64,000 bases of DNA from Arthonia radiata (GCA_002989075.1 PSQN01000006.1:186001-250000), one strand, 5' to 3'. Shown: positions 32,695 to 42,979, counted from the first letter of the stretch. Program-made: numbers and translations. Notes: generated by a model not told the origin, from the letters alone.

Positions 32695-34600
32695 GAATTG
32701 ATTTCATCCGGTGTAGATGCTGTGCAAAAGCTTGTGTGCCGGGTCCTACTAGCCGTAAGTTTGAGCAGTCACTTGTGTTGAAGCTGGTACAAAAAACGAA
32801 GTTTATCAGCATTGCGGCGGAGTGTGCGATCTTCGAGCAAGATCTATAGTCAAATCTATCTAGTGGTGCTGCTGTTCAAATACTTGTATGCCAAGTCTAA
32901 CGTGCGGTAAACTTGAGCGGCCACTCACATTAAGTCTGGTTCAAAAACGGTCAGTTATCAGCAACGCGACGGAGTGCGCGATCTTCGAGTAAGGTTTGCA
33001 GCGGAATATACCTGGCGCTGATGCTGTCCAAAGGCTTTCGTGTGGACTATTCCGTGCAAATTCCAAGCATCTATGCCTATTCAATGCGGTTCAGATAACC
33101 AAGTTCCCAGAGCATCACGGCGGAATGGGCGTGTTTCGAGCAGCATTGGTACTTCAAACTATCTGGCGTAGGCGGTGTGCAAAAGCTTAGGTACAAAGTC
33201 CTACGTCCAAATGTTCAGCAGCCACGCGCTTTTGATTCGGTCCAGAAACCTCAATCTTAATAACAATGCCGCGTAATGGGAGAGTTTCGGGCAGGAATCA
33301 GGACTGGATATGTCTAATGCAGATGCTCTTTGGTAAGTGGACTACGAGACCTTGAGTTTGCTAGCGTCAAGCACTCCCGCGTATACAATTTGGTTCAGAG
33401 AGCAGGATTGAAGGGCAGCGCGACGGAGTGGCAGGCGTTGGAGCGGTGTTGGGGGATGATCCTATAGTCTGTGTTTGCTGCGCAAAAGCTGACGTAATGA
33501 ATGATGCGTGCTAGTGTTCAGCAGTTGAGCGCCTTGTATGCGGTTTAGAAAGAGGTGTTTGATGGCGGCGTGGTAGAATAAATGCCCTTTGAACAGAATT
33601 ATCAATAAAACGCATCTATCGTAGATGCTAGTGTGGCTGTTCAGGTCGCGAGTGTTGAGCGCAGCGCGGTGAATTGGGCGGTTTCAAGCACGTTGTGGAA
33701 TAGGTCTTCTTATTTCTAGGTGCTGTTGGGCGTATATTGCTGCATGCTCCTGTCACGCAGTCCCACACGAGCAGTACGATGCTCAGCACAACCGTGACGT
33801 CGCAAACGTTAGACTCAGCAGCTATTGTGCAGATCCAAGACTATGTTTTGTCTGTTGCAGATTTTGACGTTCAAGGCGTCCACTAATGTTAGTTCAACCG
33901 ACGCTGTGTAGAAACACCGGGCACGGGAGAGAGATCTGACAAGAGTTCGGGGGAGTCGGGGATTCTCGAGCAAGGATTAAAATCGACTGTACCTGATGCA
34001 GATGCTGGCATGCAAAGCACTCATATGTCCCAACGGTGAGCAGAAGCGCCTCGCCGATCGGTCACAGAGCCTGAGACGTGGGGCGGTGCGGGAGAGTGGA
34101 CGGTCGTTGAGAGCGATTGAATATGGCACGTATGTGTTGCCCGTGCTTTTAGCTATTCTCTAGCACTGATGCTTGAGCGTTAAGGGACAAAGCCTGAATA
34201 TTGAGGTGGACGACAGAGTAGAGAAGACTGCTGAGAAAGATCTGGACCAGGACGTATGGTATAAGGATGCCGATACGCCGAAAATTGAGAGATATTGGTT
34301 TCGAACGAGGACGCCTTGGTAATAGGATGTACAACACAAGAACCTGACTTAACGTTAAACAATCAGCCGTCTTAAAACCAGGACATGTATATTCAGAACT
34401 CATCGTGTACGCTACCGTGCAAATGAACTTGAGTGACGAAGTGGAGAGCATGGGAAATACGGACGATTGGGAAGGACGAACGTTCTTGAGCGGTGTTGGG
34501 ACCCGGAACTGCATGTCGCCAACACTATATTCTGGTTGTAACCAAAGGCGTCTGAGCGACAAAGTGGAAAGATGGGAGATCAAATATGGTGCGCCGAATG
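32660..34600 (+). repeat. Decayed tandem array, unit about 151 bp
   Basis: A motif resembling GAGTGGGAGATCTTTGAG recurs at 32,668, 32,820, 32,972, 33,123, 33,274 and 33,426, i.e. every 151-152 bp, then less regularly near 33,573, 33,671, 33,953 and 34,094, with weaker traces near 34,465 and 34,565. Between the anchors the units also share segments like GATGCTGTGCAAAAGCTTGTGTG, GTTGAGCAGCCAC and GGTTCAGAAAC. Copies are strongly diverged. The first unit overlaps the 3' end of the preceding gene. Open frames in the array are not convincing. The stretch 34,600-34,984 downstream shows nothing else. Confidence 0.8.
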
Positions 34601-34984
34601 GAGTTTTCATCAAATGCCATCAGGTGTATGAATATGTGGGCTCAGAATCGTGAGCAGAGCAGCCTTAGTAGGTGAATGGTAAGGGTATGTGTTGGTGTCC
34701 AAGAGCTCAAAAGAGTGGTTGTGGCGGGAGTTCAGGCGCTGTGTCGATCGCGTATGCTCTTGCGTAGAGGTAAGATAATGGAGGTACGAGAAGTAGGCGA
34801 GGTCAATGAAAGAACGAGGGTGCCGTAGTCGCTGCGCGATTGGGAGATTAGCAGACTATGTCAGTGTATCGTGCCAAGGAAGCTACTGTCAAACAGATCT
34901 TTGTGGAAGGGGAAGGCCGCGAATGCAGCTGTTGCCATCGGCTGTGGGAGCCATTCATGCGTAAGACGACCTCATCTTCTACAA

Positions 34985-37045
34985 TCACCCAGCAGCCTTC
35001 CCCACATCCTCTTTCAGCGGCACAATCTGGTTCAGCACGATTCTCCTCTGAATGTCGCGCTCGTCCTCCGCCAATTCATCATTTGTTTCAAGCACGCTTT
35101 CTGTGTCCACCGCGAAGTAAGCTACCCGCACGCCTTGAAATCTGATATCCCACGGGCCTTGCTTTCTGCCGCCTTTGCCGTCGTTATCCGATAAAAAGTC
35201 TTTCGGCCATGGCTTTCGCTTCGCAATGTCGTGAAATCCGACTTCCAAGCACGCATTAGGAAACGCCTCCTCAGACTTTGGGTTCACGTCCTCCAGGAAG
35301 CCACCCGGGTGTGCGTCTGGATTTAGCGACTTGAATAGCGGATGAAAGATTCGCACCTCAGCTCGCAACGGGCTCTTGTGAGCAGGTGACTCGGCCACCC
35401 ATTGAATGTATGCTTTTCTCGGCTTAAGTTTTCGCTTGCTGTCATCCCACGCGGAGATGGCAGGGTCCAGGTACGTCGCATTGATCTCGGTTACTTTGCC
35501 TGTCGTTGGGTCTGTTGTGATCGAGTCTGCAACAATGTTGTGCGGAACATTCAGCAGGCCAACGCGTTGATCTGTGGTCAGGCGAAAGAAGTCACCACTG
35601 CTATCTTCAGCACGGAAGTCGGACCGGTCGATGTAGAGGACGCGCGTGAACGGAAGCTCATGAGAACCGAAAATTTTCGAATCACCGCCTTTGAGGAAGT
35701 CGATGGAGATCATCTTGAGGTGGTTCTCGGGGAGATTGGTGAGAGTTACTTTGATCGGGTCTGGTATCAGGTAGAGACGAGGAATCGAGCGCTCGAGGTA
35801 CTTCCGCACGACAGTCTCGAGGCGTATCGTCTGAATCGTAGATAGCGAGTCTGATACGCCAAGCTCGGCGACAAACGCCCGGATTGCGGCTGGTGGGATA
35901 CCACGGCGTCTGAGCGCAATGATGGTGTACAATCGTGGATCGTCCCAGCCGCGGACAATCTTGTTGTTGACAAGCGTGAGAATTTTGCGCTTGGACAAGA
36001 CCGTGCCAGTGACGTTGAGACGGCCGTACTCGCGCTGCTGAGGGACAGCTGGGAGCTGATCTTTTAGTCTATCAACGAGCCAATCATAGGATTCGCGTGC
36101 AGTGCGAAATTCGACAGTGCAAAGGGAGTGACTGATCGACTCCATTGCATCGCAAAGGCAGTGAGTGAAGTCGTAGGTCGGGTAGATACGCCATTGAGAG
36201 CCCGTCTTGTGGTGCAGTGTTGCATTTTCGGGAATGCGGTATGCAGGCATATCCCACATGTAAGGGTTGCCGGAGCCGAGTATGTCCTGCTTCATGCGCA
36301 GGACAGCAGTCTTTGGTGCGTAGTGGCCATCACGCATGCGACGGAACTCCTCGAGTGACTCGGAAGAGGGACGTTCTCGGTGGGAACAAGCGTAGCGAGG
36401 GTTCTCTCTGCCTTCCTTGCCACCCTTCTGCTTCTGGGTTTCCGCTTGAGTGCAATGGCAGACGTAAGCTCCACCACGCTCGATGAGCACTTCCGCGAGT
36501 TCGTACAAGCGGTCGAACCGATCCGACGAGTGTGTGATGTCGTAGGGTGTATAGCCTAGCCATTCTACAGTCTCGCGGATGGAGGTGAAGTACTGCTCCT
36601 CTTCCTTCTCTGGGTTGGTGTCGTCATATCTAAGATAGCACTTGCCGCCGTAAAATCTCGCAAAGCCGAAGTTCACAGCAATGGCCTTTGCGTGACCGAT
36701 ATGGAGATAGCCGTTAGGCTCAGGTGGGAATCGGGTAGTTGTCTTGGACTCCACTGGGGCTATCTTATACGTATCTGCCAGCCAGCCGACCTTGAAAGTA
36801 TCGTCCATCGGGTCATGGTCGATAGAGACAGCTGGGGCGGCATCTTGCTTGGGTCGCGTCGGTATGTCTTTGGACTTTGCGTTGCTGATGTTTGGAGCAC
36901 CAGCAGCTTTGTCTGCGGCTGCTTTGGCTTGATACTCGGCTTTCTTCTTTTCTTTCTCTGCCTTTTTGGCTGCTTTGGCAGCGGCGGCCTTGGAGATCTT
37001 CGGCTCACCGTCTGGCGCATCGGCCGATGCGTTGTTATCTGCCAT
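34985..37045 (-). CDS. GLN4: Glutaminyl-tRNA synthetase
   Basis: This uninterrupted frame of 686 residues encodes the cytosolic class I enzyme that joins glutamine to tRNA-Gln. Residues 15-50 are a Lys/Ala-rich extension that can help bind tRNA. The Rossmann catalytic core starts near residue 103 with the HIGH box PPEPNGYLHIGH (107-118). The KMSKS equivalent is VLSKRK (349-354). Typical eukaryotic GlnRS segments are present (LRYDDTNPEKEE near 138-150, YPTYDFTHCLCDA near 288-300). The C-terminal half forms the anticodon-binding beta barrels. The large N-terminal domain of yeast Gln4 is missing, so the protein is about 120 residues shorter. The symbol is that of the yeast ortholog. It is transcribed away from the dioxygenase gene at 37,520. 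Confidence 0.96.
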   Translation of the reverse strand: MADNNASADAPDGEPKISKAAAAKAAKKAEKEKKKAEYQAKAAADKAAGAPNISNAKSKDIPTRPKQDAAPAVSIDHDPMDDTFKVGWLADTYKIAPVESKTTTRFPPEPNGYLHIGHAKAIAVNFGFARFYGGKCYLRYDDTNPEKEEEQYFTSIRETVEWLGYTPYDITHSSDRFDRLYELAEVLIERGGAYVCHCTQAETQKQKGGKEGRENPRYACSHRERPSSESLEEFRRMRDGHYAPKTAVLRMKQDILGSGNPYMWDMPAYRIPENATLHHKTGSQWRIYPTYDFTHCLCDAMESISHSLCTVEFRTARESYDWLVDRLKDQLPAVPQQREYGRLNVTGTVLSKRKILTLVNNKIVRGWDDPRLYTIIALRRRGIPPAAIRAFVAELGVSDSLSTIQTIRLETVVRKYLERSIPRLYLIPDPIKVTLTNLPENHLKMISIDFLKGGDSKIFGSHELPFTRVLYIDRSDFRAEDSSGDFFRLTTDQRVGLLNVPHNIVADSITTDPTTGKVTEINATYLDPAISAWDDSKRKLKPRKAYIQWVAESPAHKSPLRAEVRIFHPLFKSLNPDAHPGGFLEDVNPKSEEAFPNACLEVGFHDIAKRKPWPKDFLSDNDGKGGRKQGPWDIRFQGVRVAYFAVDTESVLETNDELAEDERDIQRRIVLNQIVPLKEDVGKAAG

Positions 37046-37519
37046 AATCTAAGTTGTGGATATATTGTCGTACGTCAGGACAATCTCCTAGTTAATTGCG
37101 AGAGGAGTTGAGTTGTGAGTCTTGATAGATCGATCACATGGAAACCGCCCCTTTTGTTGCCCCTTGCATGAGTATACGCCATCCCAATCGAGTAAGTACT
37201 CGAGTGCGGAACCGATCCGGCTTGGCGTGTCTGCTTACAGCTGCTCTTGTCATCCGATTGCTCGCTATTCGCGAGTACCATACCTTCTGTTCGAGAAGCT
37301 TCCCATGTAGGCGATGATTCACTCACTTCAAGAGATGTCGCAGCTGCCCAGTCCAAGCCCTCAATGCTCTTGCGTAGATCCGGGCTGAGCGTTACTTGCA
37401 TAGCCTTTATTTCGAGAATCTCGTCATCTGTCGGCGCGTCCGCACCTCAGCTACCTTCACTTTTCACAGATACGCCAACCTCGCAGCAAGCCTTCCTGAG
37501 TACGCAGATCAACGCGACC
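37046..37519. promoter_or_regulatory. Divergent promoter region of GlnRS and dioxygenase genes
   Basis: A 474-bp gap lies between two start codons facing away from each other. The dioxygenase frame stays open back to 37,247, but the family start at 37,520 leaves this stretch as shared upstream DNA. No specific factor site is claimed. Confidence 0.45.
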
Positions 37520-38347
37520 ATGCCTCGCGCTGCTGTCGTCGCACTAGCACACGGCGGTGGGCCGATGCCAATCCTCGGCGATCCCGCTCACGACGAGATC
37601 GTCTCGTCTCTCAAGAACCGCGTGCCCGAGATCCTACGACTAAATGGTCCCGACAAGCCACGTGCAATTGTCCTCTGCACTGCGCATTGGTCCGAACGTC
37701 AGCCCACGATCTCCTCCGCACCCAAACACAAACTTCTATACGACTACTATGGGTTCCCAGCCAAGGCTTACAAGCTCAAGTACGATGCGCCTGGCTCGCC
37801 GGAAGTTGCAATGGAAGTGGCAAGAGCGATGCGAGAGGAAGGATTGACTCCGGCATTTGACGAAGAGCGAGGATGGGATCATGGCGTCTTTGTACCGCTG
37901 TCGTTGGCGCGGCCTGAGGCGGACATACCGATTGTTCAGCTCTCAGTGCTCGAATCAGAGGATGCATCACAGCACTTCGCCATGGGCCGAGCTCTGGGCA
38001 AGCTTCGTGAGAACAACGTTGCAGTCATCGGCAGCGGTTTCGCAAGCTTTCACAATCTGCGAGCGATGATGAGTGGGAAATGGGCCAAGCCAGACTTCAA
38101 GGGGAGAAATGACGCTTGGAGCAAAGCCGTGACAGATGCTGCTTTGGAGCCGAACACCGAGATGAGGGAGTCCCTCTTTGAAGATTGGCGACAGTGGCCT
38201 CATGCATTCGAGATGCATCCCAAAGGGGCCGCAGAACACTTTCTGCCACTGATCGTGGCTGCTGGCGCCGGCGGAGACGACAAGGCCAAATATTACAAGG
38301 ACCATTTTACCGGCGTCGGCGACTCATACTCGTATTACTGGGAGTGA
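37520..38347 (+). CDS. Extradiol (LigB/DODA-type) aromatic ring-opening dioxygenase
   Basis: The protein has 275 residues from the ATG at 37,520 (MPRAAVVALAHGGG). This start fits family length; an open extension to 37,247 adds an unconserved leader. Members of the class III extradiol dioxygenase family (LigB, plant and fungal DOPA dioxygenase) use an Fe or Zn ion to open catechol rings with oxygen. Candidate metal or catalytic histidines are His11 (AHGGG), His56 (CTAHWSE), His121 (RGWDHGVFVPL) and His178 (GFASFHNLR), all in typical contexts. WDHGVFVPL is a hallmark of the DODA branch. The true substrate in this fungus is unknown: DOPA, protocatechuate-like or other catechols are possible. Confidence 0.9.
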   Translation: MPRAAVVALAHGGGPMPILGDPAHDEIVSSLKNRVPEILRLNGPDKPRAIVLCTAHWSERQPTISSAPKHKLLYDYYGFPAKAYKLKYDAPGSPEVAMEVARAMREEGLTPAFDEERGWDHGVFVPLSLARPEADIPIVQLSVLESEDASQHFAMGRALGKLRENNVAVIGSGFASFHNLRAMMSGKWAKPDFKGRNDAWSKAVTDAALEPNTEMRESLFEDWRQWPHAFEMHPKGAAEHFLPLIVAAGAGGDDKAKYYKDHFTGVGDSYSYYWE

Positions 38348-38417
38348 TAAGGCATGGTGAACATGGGCAATGGCGGCAGCTTCGTGCAGCTGAATACGAT
38401 TCAGCGGCTGACAGCAC

Positions 38418-39360
38418 CTAGTGGATAGTGAAACCACCATCGACCTTGATATCTGTACCGTTCAACATTCCGCTCCCGTCTTCACACAGGTAAGCAATTG
38501 CTGTTGCTACCTCATGCGGCTGAGCAAAACGTCCATTCGGAATGGTCTTCAAGAATGCTTCTCTCCTCTCCTTGTCTGCCCAAGCCTTTTGACCTAGGGT
38601 GGTCCAAGCTACTGTGGGACTTACGGTATTGGCTGTGATACCTCTCCCTCCCCACTCGCTGGCCATACTGCGTGTAAGACCCATCAAGCCCGCCTTGCTC
38701 GCACAATACGCAGCATGACCCCACAGTGCTTTGTGCGCGGCTTGACTCGAGATGCTGACGATGCGACCTGGCGGATGTTCCGAATTCTGCTCTGGCTGCT
38801 GTGGACCTTGCGGGACAGATGAAGCATCTGGCGCAGCTGTGGCCGCCGATGGACCCTTCTCGGAAGCGCGTGCTGCACGATCCCAATACAGCTTTGCAAA
38901 GGCCTGGCTGCAAAGCATGGGCCCATAAATATTCGCGTGTAAATTCTTGAGGATCTCATCGGGTGGATGAACCTCCATAGGCATGACGCAGACGTAGCCT
39001 GCCGCATTGATCAATATACTAGGAAAAATGCCCCCTGAATGAGGAGTCTGAGCCGAGTCAAGATCAGAGTCAATTGCCTTGAACGTCGACGTCACCGATT
39101 CCGGCGAAATGATATCGCATTCATAGGTGCTTACACCATCAGGTGTAGTCGAACCGAATGTCTTGTCAAGCACTTCGTCCTTTCGAGACTTCTCGAATGG
39201 CGCATACAAAAGAGCAAGATTGGCACCGCGCTGTCTGAAGAGTCGAGCTGTCGTCGACCCGAGGCCACCTGTAGCAATCAGCTCCGCCATAGCAGTACAT
39301 GTGTGTTCAATGCTAACCTAGCCCACCAGCCAGGATCGCAAGTCTGCCAGCAAATGCCAT
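38418..39360 (-). CDS. Short-chain dehydrogenase/reductase (FabG-like)
   Basis: Two exons, 39360-39318 and 39268-38418, give 297 residues; the 49-bp intron (GTTAGC donor, GCTGATT branch, CTACAG acceptor) is inferred because it restores the complete nucleotide-binding motif AGGLGGLG at residues 11-18. The ATG that opens the long frame (39,290) lies inside this intron. Other SDR marks are NAAG (102-105), the catalytic Ser in VSISSQ (about 188) and YCASK (Tyr202, Lys206). Residues about 147-182 form a low-complexity Ala/Pro/Gln insertion not usual for the family. It is an NAD(P)H-dependent oxidoreductase; the C-terminal DIKVDGG resembles 3-oxoacyl-ACP reductases, but the substrate is unknown. 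It converges with the dioxygenase gene, 70 bp away. Confidence 0.88.
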
Positions 39361-39925
39361 TACTGGCGCTCACAATCTACAGAGATAGTTCCAAACCGCT
39401 TTCGCACACCAACCTACGGCCAGCTTCTTTAGACAACTTGCCTATAACACGCGCAGACAGGGATGCTTCAACATTTTGCAACCGTTTCCGGTCTTTCACT
39501 CCGCAAGAGCTCTCTGTTAAAGTCCCCTCTCACATTTAGCAGCTCTGCCATGTCTGCTCACAAGGACATGAGGTCACTGGTCGCTGTATCATTTGTCCGA
39601 GCAGCGAGCTCACAAAGGATCCGCAGTTCGAGTGGTCTCTCTAGTCATGACTTTGATGTGAGGTACGTTACCATAGTCCAGTGACTAGCTCGTCTCTTGT
39701 CAGATGCTCTAGACCTGATAACTTGAAACGTGCATTGTTCACTGTGCATGCAAATTCACTGCTCCTGCCCAAGCGTTGTCGTATGCTGATGTCGGTTGAA
39801 CTGCTTACACAGTACGTCCTTGTATGCTATGTTAGAATCCATCTGCTGCTCATATTATCTTCAAGCCCCTTTCTCGACGTCTCACACACCAATAGAATAC
39901 ACGATAGTTTTCCACTTGTCTCACG
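39361..39925. other. Intergenic, no gene seen
   Basis: The stretch lies between divergent genes. It has short frames only, with no conserved motif. Confidence 0.55.
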
Positions 39926-40198
39926 ATGTTCGGCCGACCCATTGAAAGCCATAAAACACCAAGCCCCTTTCTGATTGCCGCCGCTTTGATAGTAGGTGCA
40001 ATTCCTATCGTAGTGATACTCAGTCTCTACATGCGCTTCTATCTTGCTCACCGCCAGGCCAAGGCCGAAGCTTGCGATGTAGAGACACAGCGAGAAGAGC
40101 TGGTTCGCTTGCGGGGCCAGTGGACCGCCAGTACGGAGACACTGCCCGCCGCAGAAGTAGAAGAGATGAGGCTAAGTGGCGAGAGGTTGTGTGAGTAG
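39926..40198 (+). CDS. Small single-span membrane protein, hypothetical
   Basis: The 90-residue protein has a short polar N-terminus, one strong membrane segment at residues about 15-36 (FLIAAALIVGAIPIVVILSL), then a charged tail with Glu/Arg-rich helix character. The stop codon is contained in GTGAGTAG, which is also a perfect splice donor (GTGAGT at 40,191), so the gene may continue in a further exon that I could not place. No family was recognised. The next gene has the same layout. Confidence 0.5.
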   Translation: MFGRPIESHKTPSPFLIAAALIVGAIPIVVILSLYMRFYLAHRQAKAEACDVETQREELVRLRGQWTASTETLPAAEVEEMRLSGERLCE

Positions 40199-40611
40199 TA
40201 TCTTTGAGAGACATCAAGCTTCAAGCAAAAGATCTGGAATCTTATAAGCTCATTTAAACTACAAAGGAGCGTTTGGTCCAGGTTCAGCGCCCAGTGTTCT
40301 CTTCGCTGCCTAAAACTGACACCAAACGCGGTCGAAGGTGCTGAATTAACGGAGTACTTGCAGATGGCTTTGCCTTGCATGTTTGTAGGCCAACGTAACC
40401 CTTTACCTTTACCTCTTAAATGTTGCTATCCATCGTATCCGATGTCAACAAAACTCAATGCCTCACAAACGTCGACTCGCACAGTGTCAATTCAACATCA
40501 ACACATCAAACTCAAGCGAACATTTAGTACGCATAAATAGAAGACTGATCTGAGGCATTCTCTCAAGCAACCATCGCCTTTTGAAAACATCTAATCGTTA
40601 GGCCACTCCAC
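40199..40611. other. Intergenic or possible intron/exon continuation
   Basis: There is no clear coding sequence here. The stretch could include an intron and a short last exon of the upstream small gene, and it holds the promoter of the next one. Confidence 0.4.
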
Positions 40612-40986
40612 ATGCCCAGCGACTCAACCAACGACTCTTCCGACGATCGACCAAAGGACGGGTGGCAGGCTCCCGTACTTTTCAGCGCCTGGTTCGTCGC
40701 AGCACTTGTGGTATTTGTTCTAATCCTCAGCATCGAAGCCGGTCGTAAGAAGCGGCAGCGCCGCCGCGAAGCTCGCAACCGCCAGGAGCAGGTCGAGCTC
40801 GACGAAGTCTTCAGCGCGCAATCGCCGCGTTTCGGGTCTCAGGAGCAGCTCACAGCCGCTGCAGCGCCTATTGCCGGACGTGAAGGATCCACGACTAGGC
40901 GCGACATTCCCCCACTCTCTTCAGCGGCCCGACACGCCGATCCCGTCCTCTTCGCTAGATTGTCTGAACTTCGAAATGCCGATTAA
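40612..40986 (+). CDS. Small single-span membrane protein, hypothetical
   Basis: The 124-residue protein has a polar acidic N-terminus (1-17), one membrane segment at about 21-42, a strongly basic stop-transfer stretch (GRKKRQRRREARNRQ) and a polar tail. A type I or III single-pass orientation with cytosolic tail is likely. The frame ends in TAA at 40,984, six bases before a perfect GTACGT donor (40,990). Removing the 58-bp intron 40,990-41,047 (CTGAC branch, ACAG end) would put this same frame in phase with a protein-like stretch at 41,048-41,509. So either the gene truly ends here, or the longer form is made another way. No family was recognised. Confidence 0.55.
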   Translation: MPSDSTNDSSDDRPKDGWQAPVLFSAWFVAALVVFVLILSIEAGRKKRQRRREARNRQEQVELDEVFSAQSPRFGSQEQLTAAAAPIAGREGSTTRRDIPPLSSAARHADPVLFARLSELRNAD

Positions 40987-41047
40987 TGGGTACGTGTACG
41001 GTTTTCAAGTTGTTAACCCGCATCCTGACACTGCTCATACCGAACAG

Positions 41048-41509
41048 AAGATTTGCCCTAAGTTCTGCTACCCTCTGCCCAACCCACAAAAGCCAGATCA
41101 ACAAACATCCCAACCCCAAACACTAGCCTCTGGACGTCCACTACCGACGCGCGCGCAGATCCCCACACATCCTTCGCTGCGTCTGGCACCACCTCCAGCC
41201 AACGACGATCCGAAGCATCCGACACCCCGCCGCTGGGCTTCTGCACTTGTGCTTGAACCTTCACCAGCGGCCAAGCGCGTGATGAATGTGCGACGCAATG
41301 TCGATCGCTTGCTCTACCGCGCGCGGTCACGAAAGAGCGCTGCTCGGGTCTCAGGATTCGAGGAGGGCCAAGGCGGTCGAGAGATGCCGCTGCGATGGGC
41401 GGGATCGAAGGAGGATAGGCTGATGAGCCGGCTTGACGAGGAAGACCGTGAGCTGATGTTTGAGATGGCTGAGTATGGTATGAGTAAGAACTCCGCGGAT
41501 GTGTGGTGA
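41048..41509 (+). other. Protein-like 3' exon candidate following the small membrane protein
   Basis: This open stretch of 153 codons has convincing composition: a Pro-rich start, then a basic segment (RRNVDRLLYRARSRK) and an acidic helix (RLDEEDRELMFEMAEYGM) before the stop. The frame is in phase with 40,612-40,986 if a 58-bp intron is removed, but a TAA precedes the donor by six bases. The same frame is also open back to 40,871 without splicing. It may be the C-terminal part of one gene whose stop is bypassed by alternative splicing, a separate gene, or a gene broken by one change. Confidence 0.4.
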
Positions 41510-41729
41510 GTTGCTGACGGAAGATGGCCGCCGTCGATAGGTTTACCACAGTCTCGAGAATAGCAATATTCGAAGATTGATACATATCAGATCTTTTTGA
41601 TACAATACATGAGGTTGCTTCCCTTGTACCACATGCACTCTTCCTCCACATGGCAAGCCAACGACATGTGCGACATCTGGGTAGCTCGTGAAGATTGAAT
41701 ATCCCGCTGTAGGAAGTACAATAGCGCCT

Positions 41730-41954
41730 TTAGTATGCCCGAAGCCTCCGCGTGAAGAAGCAAGACATCGATATAGCTACCGCGATCACTAAAGCACTGC
41801 CGATTGCGGTCGAACTCGTAAGTGAAGTAGTCGAATAAGCCGATTCGCGGTGCTCCAGCCCCGCTAGCATGTTCTCGACATCCTCTTGGGAGCCTTTGGA
41901 CGTATCGACGGGCAGCATTGTTGGGGTAAGAGATAGGTCTGTACTGTCGCTCAT
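41730..41954 (-). CDS. Small tail-anchored membrane protein, hypothetical
   Basis: The 74-residue protein has a polar Ser/Thr/Glu-rich N-terminus and a single hydrophobic segment near the C-terminus (about 51-66, GSALVIAVAISMSCFF) followed by TRRLRAY. This is the layout of a tail-anchored protein. It could also be the last exon of the upstream minus-strand gene. No family was recognised. Confidence 0.4.
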   Translation of the reverse strand: MSDSTDLSLTPTMLPVDTSKGSQEDVENMLAGLEHRESAYSTTSLTSSTAIGSALVIAVAISMSCFFTRRLRAY

Positions 41955-42034
41955 ATGTAGCTTGGGATAGGCTTCTGAAGCGGAGTAGACGGACGGCGTA
42001 GGATATTAAAATCCATCAAGATCTGAAGGAGCTA

Positions 42035-42330
42035 TCACTCGGCATCCGCACCCAGAGAGGCGGCAGCGCTAACCTGTCAAAGAAGATTCATACACGTGAC
42101 TGATCTTGGCACGGTTGAGGATCCTTATCGAAGCTCACCTTTGGTCCTCGTGGCATTTCGATTGTGGTCGTCATGTCCACTCGATCCCAATCGAGCTTGT
42201 TACACGTTGCGGTCTGCCTCGCTTGCAAAGGCTGTTCATTGGCGATTCTGATACGATTTGAGATGTCTTCTTGCTTGCCCGGAGTCCGTGGGACCTTAGC
42301 TATGAGCACTTCACGCAGCACACCTGACAA
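42035..42330 (-). CDS. Small hypothetical protein, two exons
   Basis: Exons 42330-42139 and 42073-42035 with a 65-bp GT-AG intron (GTGAGC donor, TTGACAG acceptor) give 76 residues in frame. The sequence is polar and mixed charge, ending in VSAAASLGADAE. There are no membrane segments or known motifs. Support is the phase-consistent intron and coding-like composition only. An unspliced reading would end at 42,088 instead. Confidence 0.35.
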
Positions 42331-42979
42331 CTCGTCCCCACATACTCCAACGGAGCCTGTGGATCCGGACGTGATGTGATCTCTTTTCAGAATTCGGCTG
42401 TCTGTTCAGAAGCGAGTCGCCACTGTGGAGGCTCCGAAGCGCTCGGAGTGGACCCTCGGTCCTGCTGCGGCTCGATGCAACCTCAAAAGGTCGTGGTGCC
42501 TGTGTGCCTGTGCCTCTCGTTCAAAGCAAGGGATTCACGCCTCAGATACCAAAATCGTCTTAGCACAATGCTTTTGTACGCTTTCGGCCACTACTGCAAT
42601 CTTGTTTTCTGGCCGGCTTGTGATCGTCATATGCTGTAATGCCGACCGCATCAGGTGCAAGGAAGGCACCACCACCCTCGTACAATTGTCAGCAAGGGCA
42701 CTAAAAGCCGATATGCGCTAAAATAAGTACCGGTGGATCATGTGGTTGGACAAAGCAGGCCTTTGGCTTGGCAGCTTGCTAAATCCGGCATCTCGAGGTG
42801 ACGAGCAGTCGATGTGGAAGACGTGGTGTATGAAAGTTCGGAACCTTTCCAGCACCTACAAGTGACAAGCGGTATCATGCCGTTTCACTACTCTCCAAAT
42901 TCTTTAGCTTTTTGCTTCAGTACGCATGCAACTTTCCGTCGTGTAACAACGATCAACCACTTCTGCATTCCATCACAAC
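42331..42979. promoter_or_regulatory. Upstream region of the PAL gene
   Basis: About 650 bp of gene-free DNA separate a minus-strand small gene from the PAL start. No distinctive binding site is claimed; open frames here are short and without motifs. Confidence 0.4.

Noticed and set aside
32660-34600. The 151-bp array as a long coding repeat protein
   Set aside because: The unit length is not a multiple of three, and no frame stays open across units.
34149-34613. 154-codon minus-strand frame with hydrophobic stretches
   Set aside because: It lies in the tail of the decayed tandem array and has no start context or homology-like motif.
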